Assembly (NCBI RefSeq): GCF_023065955.2
Contig: NW_026623100.1
Span: 66,220,727-66,284,726, forward strand
DNA length: 64,000 bases
Direction of reading: 5' to 3'
Source of the DNA: Ursus arctos
Lineage: Eukaryota; Chordata; Mammalia; Carnivora; Ursidae
Below the pieces are notes generated by a model. The model had not been told where the DNA came from and did no database searches. It saw nothing but the letters and a program-made list of their open reading frames with translations. Each line of letters opens with the position of its first letter. Positions within the stretch are counted from its first letter, which is position 1. Shown one piece after another: positions 56,840-64,000 of this stretch. Both the position numbers and the translations under genes were made by a program.

Positions 56840-57530
56840 TCGATGCCTTCATCTGACCTCTTTTCACCTTAATCCTGGAGAATCCCTTCCTTTGTCTCGT
56901 GTGTCTTAGAGGACATCTCGCGGTTCCTGAGAAAGGAGCGTCTGAAAATATCTTTATTCTACTATCGCACCTAAATGATGATTAGGCTGCATAAAGAATT
57001 CTAATGGGAGAATTATTTTAAGAATTCCGAAGGTATTGGTCCTTTGTCTTCTTGCTTTCCACATTCACGTTGAGCAGTCTGAAGCCATTCTGGTTCCTGA
57101 AACTCTGTATGTCACTCTTTTCTCCCTCTGTGCAAGTCTGTAGGAACTGCTCTTTGTGCCAGTGTTCTGAAATTTCACAGTGACGTGCCTTGTTGTGGGT
57201 CTGCTGCCGTGCAGTGGGCCTTTTCAACTGGGCCACTAGTGTCTTGCAGTTCTGGGAAATTCTCTTGCACTCTTTCATTGGTAATGTTCCCCCGTTTTTT
57301 TAATTTTCTGTAACTCTTGCTTTTCAGATATGGAAACTTCCGGACCAGTCCTCTCTCTTTTCCATCCTCTCCACTTTTCATTTTTCTTTTTGAGGTACCC
57401 TTTGCGTTGAGTTTCACATCTTTAGCATGGTTTGTATTTCTACGGACCTTTTTTGTTCTTTGGATCCTCTTTTTAAACAGCACCACGTCCTTGTTTCATG
57501 AATGTAGTATCTTCTCTGTGCGCGACGTGT
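56840..57530 (-). repeat. Old interspersed repeat, probably L1M-type, antisense
   Basis: 'TCCTGGAGAATCCCTTCCTT', 'GTCTGAAGCCATTCTGGTTC', 'GAAATTTCACAGTGACGTGC', 'GCAGTTCTGGGAAATTCTCT' and 'TCTTTCATTGGTAATGTTCC' match a frequent old mammalian repeat. I believe it is L1M-derived but am not certain. On the minus strand short lysine-rich frames (57018-57486) remain, broken by stops. Confidence 0.45.
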
Positions 57531-59339
57531 GTCTTTTCCAAGTTGGGTTTTGGTTTGGTTTGGTTTGTTTGTTCTTGTCTCTATTGTCCAAGTCAGAGGC
57601 CTCCCCAGCTGTCTGCTGGTCCATGGTTATGCTGTATAGGACTAAGAAGAGGGGACTGGAAGGCTGATTGGGAGTTCTGTGTGTGATGGTGAAGCTTGCT
57701 TCCTGGCAGGTCCACACTGGTTGACCCACACAAGCCATTTGGACACCATCTGGGTTCTGGGGGCAGCCTCTATATCCGTAGGCCTTTCCTCTCAGACTGG
57801 TAAGATTCTCCAGAGAAGAAGGTAAGGGTCTGGCTGCCCGGGGTCGAGGAGCCCAGTGGGGGAAGAGCTGGGGGCACTCAACATCAGCATTGAAAATAAC
57901 CTTCATCTCCTTGATTTTGATCTTTTACCTTTGCTCTCAGCTGTGCCAGTCAGCTCTGTACAAAGACCCTGTGTTTTGTGCTCCCCAGAAGGTAAACCTT
58001 CAGACTTCTGGGGGAGGGGGTCTAGGGCTTTTCCTTCTTTCATTCAGTCTGCTTAATTTTCACACATGGGTCCTCTCCACCCCTGGCCTGGGAGGTACCT
58101 GGTGCCCTTGCCTCCAGTGTCTTTGAAGGATTCCTGTTATAAATTTGGTTTGTTTTGATTTGATTTTGATTTGAAAGCAGTTTTGTCTGAAATCTGGCCA
58201 TTGCAAGTCTGCTTTCCAGACCCCAAAATTTCGTTGGTGGTGTCTCCTCTTTGTTCAGCCCACTCGTGTGACTGTACGTCTTTAAAAAAGCTTTCTACTA
58301 AGTTGGATTTAGAAGGCAGTGAAACTGGGTGTGCGTATTCAAAATCCCAGTCCTTTTTCCACAACAGTTTTGTAATTGGAGTAGTAATAATGGTGACCGT
58401 GTCAGTTGTGATACCAAGAATTTTTTATGATGTGGGATTCCTTGAACGTTTGTGAAAGTTATTGTTAGAAACATTATTTATGGCCCCTGTGGCCATTAGA
58501 AGTATCAAGGAGGAAATAAAAGCTGCCTGTCATGGTGGTAGGGTTTTTGGCATGGGTTTTTCTTTGGTGGTGGTTCTTGTGGTACAGCCCTTGGCGTGGG
58601 TGAAGAGGATGCTTCAGTGCCAGAAGCAGCAGAGCCATGCTTGGCGAAGGACCATCATGGTGGGCACAGGCTGCTGTGTTGGGACTGTGGGCCTTGGGGC
58701 AGGTCCCTCCCCTCAGAAGGGCTGCTGGAGACAAGGAAGCTTCTAGAGCCAGGTAGGGAGCGCTGTGTCAAGTCCTGGACCACGGCCACCACAGTGGGCC
58801 CCTGGCGTTGTGCAGCGCGTAGCCTGCCTGGGCATATGCTGGATGGTTTTAGATAATGCGGGGTGACTCTGAGGAACACTTTCTGACAGATCTGTTCCAC
58901 CGAGGAACACAAAGGAACCTACAGACTGACCCAGGTCAGCTGAATTTGCCTGGAGGCTAGCGCACGCAGCTCTGATATCGGGGGATACGTGGGAGAAGGG
59001 GAGGAGGAAAGAGCATTTCCCTTCCTTTCCGGGGTGTCTGCCCTCAGGGTCAATGCCTTGTGATGTTCTGCTTTTCCCTCCTACTTCCTTCCTCTTCTCG
59101 CTGGCAATCAGAGGTTCTCTGAAAGTGTTTGTTTTTTTTTTTTCTCACAGAAGCTCCCTGGATATTTCTAGGCCTCAGGCAGTGCTGAGACAAACATCTG
59201 GCAGAGGTTATCTGCCTGTATTTTGTGCCCGGGTCTTCATGGACTCCATGCTGGGGCTCTGGGGCTCCTAAAGGTGTCCCAGCCTTGTCTGCTTCTCCCC
59301 TTTGCCCTTGGCGCCCCCAATAGCTTGGCAGGGCAGGGC

Positions 59340-59470
59340 TAGAAGACGCCTTGTAGATCATGTAGTCCAACTCGCCCATTTCATGGATGAGGAAGCTGAG
59401 GGCGGGAGGCCCTAGTCAGGACTAGAACGCCCATCTGCTGACTCCGGGTTCAATGTTCTTTCCAACCAGA
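59340..59470 (+). repeat. MIR/L3-type fragment
   Basis: 'TTGTAGATCATGTAGTCCAA' and 'CATTTCATGGATGAGGAAGC' followed by 'CTGAGGGCGGGAGGCCC' match the old MIR/L3 'atcatctagtccaac' type sequence. Confidence 0.55.
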
Positions 59471-61299
59471 CTCTGCCTGTCTTAGCTTCCACATCTTTTT
59501 GCAGGCTTTGATGTGGGGGGTGGGAGGCCATTGGACATGTTTGCGCTAACAAGCTGTGTGTGGGTTTGAAGGGGAATTGCTGGCTGGTAATGGAGGGAAG
59601 GCTCATGGAGTTCTGGGTTGGACCAGTTCTCTAACGGACTCTCAAGAGTTGTTTCTGTGCCGTGGTGTGAGTTGGGGGACACAGCTTCACAGAGACCGCC
59701 CTCAGAGCTTTAGTGAGAGAGATCTGGGTTCAGGCCTCCGCTCTGACTCTGGAATACGGACAAATCCTAATCTTTTTGAGTTTGAGGTTCCACTGCAAGC
59801 GGGGGATAGTAATCGTACTAGTAGCTGCCCGCAGGCAGGCAGGCCGGCCTGTCACGTGCTTAGCACCGCGTCTGACACGTAAAGCAACACTCTCTGTTGC
59901 CGTCTGCGCACGCACGCGTGTACTGGGGCAGCAGACGTGCGTGGAGCCCAGTAGGGGGCTGCGCTGAGAAGTTGCACCTGGAGTTTGCTCAGGGCTCACC
60001 TGTGGGGCTTGGCGCACCCTCAGCCCGGTGAGGTTTTAACTTACAGCCCCTCCTGTCCTGGCCCAAAGGAGGCTCCTCCCAGTGCCAGTCTCCCCCTCTG
60101 CACCCGAGGCAGAGCCCACCTCCCTGCGAAGCCAAGTCCCTGGGGAAGGGGCTGTGCCCGTGGGAGACCCAAGCCTGTGCTTTCTCCAGTGCCTGGTTTT
60201 CCAGGGAGCCTTGGCTGGAGGGGGATGGGAGAAGAAGCCCAAGAGGGAGGGGAAGCCGGGGAAGCAGAACGGGAACTGGAAGGGGAAGGGTGTGGGTGGG
60301 CCCAGATCCAGTGCCTCCCACTTTCCTTCTCCTGCCAATCCCCTCCCTGCAGGCGGGTGCACTGGAGGCAGGGGCTTGGCCCGTGTTTCCTCCTGGGGGG
60401 TGGGGAACCGAGAACTCAGTGTCTCCGAGCAGAGGGGGTTGAATCTGCAACACCCCCACCCCTAGCTGAGGCCTGCGGCAGGGGCTTTGTTATTTTACTG
60501 GCTTGAGGCCCACACCTGAAGCAGGGAAGATGAAAAGCCCCTAAAATTAAGCTGTGTGGGTGCGGAAGGCCCCCTCAAGCCCCCCAGTTTCCCGAGGCAA
60601 ATGGGGCCGATTTGTGGGGTGGGGGGGAGAGCAGCCTCTGGTCCGCCCTCAGCGTGGCCTTGGCTGTGGCCTCTCCCCACCAGGACGTCCTCTCAACAGC
60701 ACTGCAGACCTAGGCCTTCAGCCTGGCCGCAGCCCGAGTTCAACCTCAGCTTTCTCTGGGCCCAGGCGCTGGTCCTAAAGTGAGGTGACATTCATTTCAC
60801 TACATCCTGTGACTGCAGCTCACTTCCTCCACGTGGTGGGAGCGGTGTGGGGGTGGGGGCGTGAGGGGAGGACAGATTAGAAGGAAAATGTAGCAGGGCT
60901 GGGGACCTCTGGGATTTCCCAGGGGGTGGCTGGGTGGGAGGAAGGGTGCGGGAAGCTTTCAAAGGAGAGAACAGAAGTGAATGAAGAGAAGGGAGGAGGC
61001 AGGAGGCAGTTGGAAGGCCCAGAAGTGGCACCCACTGCCACAGCAACGCGGAGGCCCGGGGAGACTGTGGCCGCCGCGGAGGCAGGAGGCGGCCCTGAGG
61101 GAAGCCAGGCAGTACCCTGCCAGCTGAGTCGGCCTCGGTTTCCCCCGCTCTCTGGCGTGCCAGGCTGGCCCGAGCTGCCGGTGAGCTTGGGAAGAGGAGT
61201 GAGGTCCGAGTTGCTTGGGGCTGAGGGGGGAGGAGTGTCAGGTGGGGCCTGGGTTGGGGGTGCCCTGCCCTGCTGACCCCTCTTGTCTTCCCCCCACAG

Positions 61300-61471
61300 G
61301 TGGAGCCACTGGAAGCCCACACCCCAGGCAGCCGGAGTCAGAGTTTCACCGGGATCTATGTCTAAGTTCTAACTCTTGCTTACAAAGACCACGATAATTC
61401 CTTCCCCAAAGCCCAGCAGCCCCCCAGCCCCGCGCAGCCCCAGCCTGCCTCCCACCGCCCAGCTGCCCGCA
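61300..61471 (+). other. DNMT3A: DNMT3A exon 2, 5'UTR part
   Basis: It begins after the acceptor TTCCCCCCACAG with GTGGAGCC, the same first bases as human exon 2 as I remember it. Conserved phrases include GGGATCTATG, CAAAGACCACGATAATTCCT and TTCCCCAAAGCCCAGCAGCC. It contains a four-codon upstream ORF, ATG TCT AAG TTC TAA at 61358-61372, in the same frame as the main start. The frame then stays open from 61373 to the main ATG. Confidence 0.88.
61358..61372 (+). promoter_or_regulatory. DNMT3A: Upstream ORF of DNMT3A (Met-Ser-Lys-Phe-stop)
   Basis: ATG TCT AAG TTC TAA lies 99 nt before the main start and in the same frame. It is the only ATG-initiated upstream ORF in the exon 2 leader. The human leader as I recall it has ATG TTT AAG TTT TAA at the same place, so both start and stop appear kept while the codons vary. 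It could tune translation of the long isoform. Confidence 0.6.
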
Positions 61472-61534
61472 ATGCCCTCCAGCGGCCCCGGGGACACCAG
61501 CAGCTCCGCTCCGGAGCGGGAGGAGGACCGCAAG
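61472..61534 (+). CDS. DNMT3A: DNMT3A first coding exon (long isoform DNMT3A1), codons 1-21
   Basis: DNMT3A is the de novo DNA (cytosine-5) methyltransferase; it acts in the nucleus on CpG sites. This exon encodes only the extreme N-terminus of the long isoform, starting MPSSGPGDTSSS and ending EREEDRK, and stops in phase 0 at AAG before a GTGAGC donor. The PWWP, ADD and catalytic domains are in later exons outside the window. In human the protein begins three codons earlier (MPA-MPSSG). Here the upstream ATG is CTG (61463-61465), so I take the second methionine, as in mouse. The start has G at -3 and C at +4. The match to known DNMT3A is clear, with Pro in place of human Ala at position 14 of this numbering. 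Confidence 0.95.
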
Positions 61535-64000
61535 GTGAGCGGCTGGCTCTGCCCAGGACCCCCTGGCCCCAGCCCTGGGACGGGGAGAGGGAGGGCCCGT
61601 CCCCAAGTAATGACAGCTCCCTCTGAGCGCTGGACTGTTCACCTCAGCCTTCACACTGGGCGGTGGGGAGGGCTGATGTCCCTGTTAGAGCCATGGTTTG
61701 TAGAGGTTTGGTCTTGGGGGTACGGCGGGAATTTGAAGCACATAGTCAGGCTCTAGTACCCAGGCTTTTAACTCTCCTGGTGTTTAAGTAGAGGTTCAAG
61801 CCCCGGGTCTCTATGGTGTTGGGGGACAGCCCAGCAGAGTGTCCCCAAACCCAGATTCCTCTCTGGATTGGCCTCTACCAGCTCTGTGTCCTCATGTGGG
61901 TCCCTTCACCTGTCTTAGCTGCCTCTGCTTCCCCAGAGTATTCAATAGCTTCCGGGAGGCCAAAGACAAAGACAAGTTTGGGGAGGCTTAGTAGATAGGA
62001 GGCCGCGTGAGGGCTCCCCCTCTCAGAGTGCCAGGCACACTGTGACACCAGTCATCCTGGAGATGATGATTTCCTGCCCCTCACCCCCACCCCGGTTTCT
62101 GAATGTCACTTCTGACCATGGAGCCAATGACATCCTTGTTCTCAGAGCCCCCTGCAGGGTGAGCTCAGCACTCTCTGCTGAACTCCAGAATGGGCCTGAA
62201 TCAAAGGAGATCCCCGCAGATCCGTAGGGATTCCTGCTCGGTCCCAATAGGCTGCCTTGGGACCATGCCAAGCTGTGTCCACCTATAGGCAAAGCCACCC
62301 TGAACCCCCCAAATCGGGCTCTATTTTCGCTGTCTGGCAGTGAGATGGTAAACCCCACCACCACCTTTCTGGAGAAGCTATGCAGCTATGGGTCTTTCTG
62401 GGGTGTCCTATCTGTTGTGCTCTGGTCCCCACAGTTCTCTCTGCCTGTTACCCTTTTTCTGAGTAGGAGGGAGGGGTGGTGAGGCTCGGGGGGTATAGTT
62501 TGTCCTTCTGGACACCTGGCAGCAGGTATGGGCCCCCTGGGCACTGCAAGGAGTGTCCCATCTGCTTGCCCACCATCAGGGACAGCTCTGAGACCCGCCC
62601 CCTGCTTATCCTCCCCAATGTGCCCCCACGCGTGCTCAGCTCCTTCCTGGGTTCCCTCAGCCTTACAGCCTGTTTTTGTTCTCTGAGTGATTTCCAGCCA
62701 GTTGGTTCTCGGGAACAACCCTTGAAATAAGTGGGGCAAGGACAGATGGCCTTAGTTTACAGATGAGGAAGCTGAGCCCGGCCACTCAGTGGTGGGTCCA
62801 GATGAGAGCCCGGTGGATCAGAACCTTTCCCGCCAGCCCACCTGTGTCAGTCCTTGTGTGGACACACACGTGGGTGTGTGCACGAAACCCGGTCACCTGC
62901 CTTCCCAGCTTGGAATTATGCGAATGCCCTAGCGGGTGGTGTGTACCCAGGGAGCTGGGGAGAAAGTACTTGCCATGGCCTGCTGAGCCAGGCTCCTAGG
63001 GGCCACGGGTCCCCTTCTTTCTGACCCCACAGAAAAAGAACAAGTAGTCCAGGTTATCCCACGGGCCTTCTGAGCTACTCCTGTCTCAGGCAGCCATCGG
63101 GCCACACCCTGCCGCCACAGAGTCAGGGCCACCTGTGCTCTTGAGTGGAGGCTCTGGGTAATTCCTTTCCTCCATCGGGTCTGTTTTGCTCCTCTGTCGG
63201 ATTAGGTGACCTTGACCTCCCTACCCGCTCTGATGCCCCGGCTGGTGCTGACAGAGCTCTGTGTCCACACACCTGCGGTTGGTGGTCGGCTGCCCCCCAC
63301 AGGTGGGGAAGGTGGGGACAGTCGGGCCAAGCTTCTCTTGTTACCGGACAGTGCTGCCCTAGATAGCAGAGCCGCTGGCTCCCTCGCACGGAAAGCAGCA
63401 GAGCAGGCTTTCTGTTCTGACAGTTTAAGATAGAGAAAGAGCGCTGGATGGAGTCAGAAGCCCCAGGTCCCAGGCCCGAGGACGCCACTTCCTGGAGATG
63501 TGACTTCAGGCCATCTGGGTTTGCGTTTGCTCAGCTGTAAAGTGGGGATAGTAACTCTAGCTGTGCCTGTTTTACAGGGTGGTTGTGGAAGTCAGATGAG
63601 GTCATGGGCATGGAAATGCCCTGCAAACAGCAAAGTCTGGTCCAATTATGAGGGATTACGACTGCTATTATTATCTACCCATAGTAACTGTTCTGGCTCA
63701 TGCGGCAACAAACACACACCCAGGCCCAGATCCTCGTGCTGATAGAGCGGGCTGATAGACGGGGCCGGGCTCGGCCGGCGCTCCTCCCCAGCCGCCCACG
63801 CCCGCGGTGCGCATGCTGGCTCACCTGGCACACCTCCCTGGCACCTCTGGGCTGGCTCCCGCAGCTCCGGGGAGCCGCCCGGGGAGGGCGGGTAGAGACA
63901 CTGACAGCCGCCCACAGCAGCCAGAGAGAGCCAGGCCTGGGGCAGAGGAGCCATGTCACTGCAGAGGGGGACAATGGGCGTGGGCTGCAGCCCAAGGAGT
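61535..64000 (+). other. DNMT3A: Start of DNMT3A intron 2
   Basis: Intron from the donor GTGAGC to the window edge. It is mostly unique GC-rich sequence with small MIR remnants (62.73-62.80 kb and 63.42-63.65 kb). No sequence matching DNMT3A exon 3 (the stretch after ...EEDRK) was found, so exon 3 lies beyond the window. Confidence 0.8.
63425..63650 (+). repeat. MIR element
   Basis: 'GATGTGACTTCAGGCCATCT', 'GCTCAGCTGTAAAGTGGGGA' and 'ACAGGGTGGTTGTGGAAGTC' follow the MIR core. Confidence 0.75.

Larger units (their letters stand above)
35962..61299 (+). other. DNMT3A: DNMT3A intron 1
   Basis: A 25.3-kb intron between the donor GTAATG and the acceptor TTCCCCCCACAG. It begins inside the CpG island. 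It then holds unique G+C-rich sequence, the repeats listed separately, and mir-1301. I saw no further protein-coding exon. Unique stretches at 37.4-40.1, 41-42.3, 43-44.7, 45.9-48, 49.6-51.1, 51.5-53.2, 54.2-55.6 and 58.9-61.2 kb show no supported gene. Alternative noncoding first exons cannot be excluded, especially in 37.1-38.0 kb. Confidence 0.8.

Noticed and set aside
57018..57486. Lysine-rich minus-strand frames
   Set aside because: They lie in an old repeat, are short and interrupted, and show no intact domain. They are treated as relic.
1..64000. CRISPR arrays, phage, insertion sequences or bacterial-type operons
   Set aside because: No regularly spaced short repeats, no bacterial coding density, and clear mammalian introns and repeats throughout.

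Overview
This is a mammalian nuclear window. The age-layered interspersed repeats (MIR, L2, L3/CR1-like, L1M, MaLR LTRs, MER5A) and 16 tRNA-Lys-derived CAN SINEs with their 'GGCGCCTGGGTGGCTCAG' head and A-rich tail point to a caniform carnivoran. The young SINE copies resemble those of bears, panda and pinnipeds. The species cannot be fixed from sequence alone.

Two protein genes are recognisable, both on the + strand and both only partly present. At the left edge is the 3' end of DTNB (beta-dystrobrevin): a 54-nt exon at 974-1027 ending the acidic C-terminus, then an exon at 4212 that supplies the last glycine and the stop, and probably a separate 3'UTR exon from about 4755. At the right is the 5' end of DNMT3A (de novo DNA methyltransferase): a CpG-island promoter and noncoding exon 1 ending at 35961, a 25.3-kb intron 1, and exon 2 (61300-61534) with the start codon and the first 21 codons. 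The next DNMT3A exon lies beyond the window. The order DTNB then DNMT3A, in the same direction with about 30 kb between them, agrees with the human chromosome 2p23 order as I remember it.

Intron 1 of DNMT3A carries the mir-1301 hairpin (48890-48971, same strand as the host gene). An AT-rich block with homeodomain- and POU-type motifs lies 1.5 kb before it.

The 5.1-35.1 kb interval between the genes shows no recognisable protein gene. It holds repeats, a small CpG-rich patch with a good CTCF-type motif (21.24-21.52 kb), a pair of MEF2-type motifs near 7.0 kb, and a CpG-enriched patch with a YY1-type motif near 31.65 kb. The densest repeat area is 26.4-33.3 kb. There an old LINE relic is cut by three CAN SINEs and one solo MaLR LTR, several with clear target-site duplications, followed by an antisense L1 ORF2 relic.

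Nothing bacterial, no CRISPR array and no defence-type system is present. The points most worth a second look are the DNMT3A start-codon configuration and its tiny upstream ORF, the mir-1301 hairpin, the candidate regulatory islands, and the nested-repeat stratigraphy.
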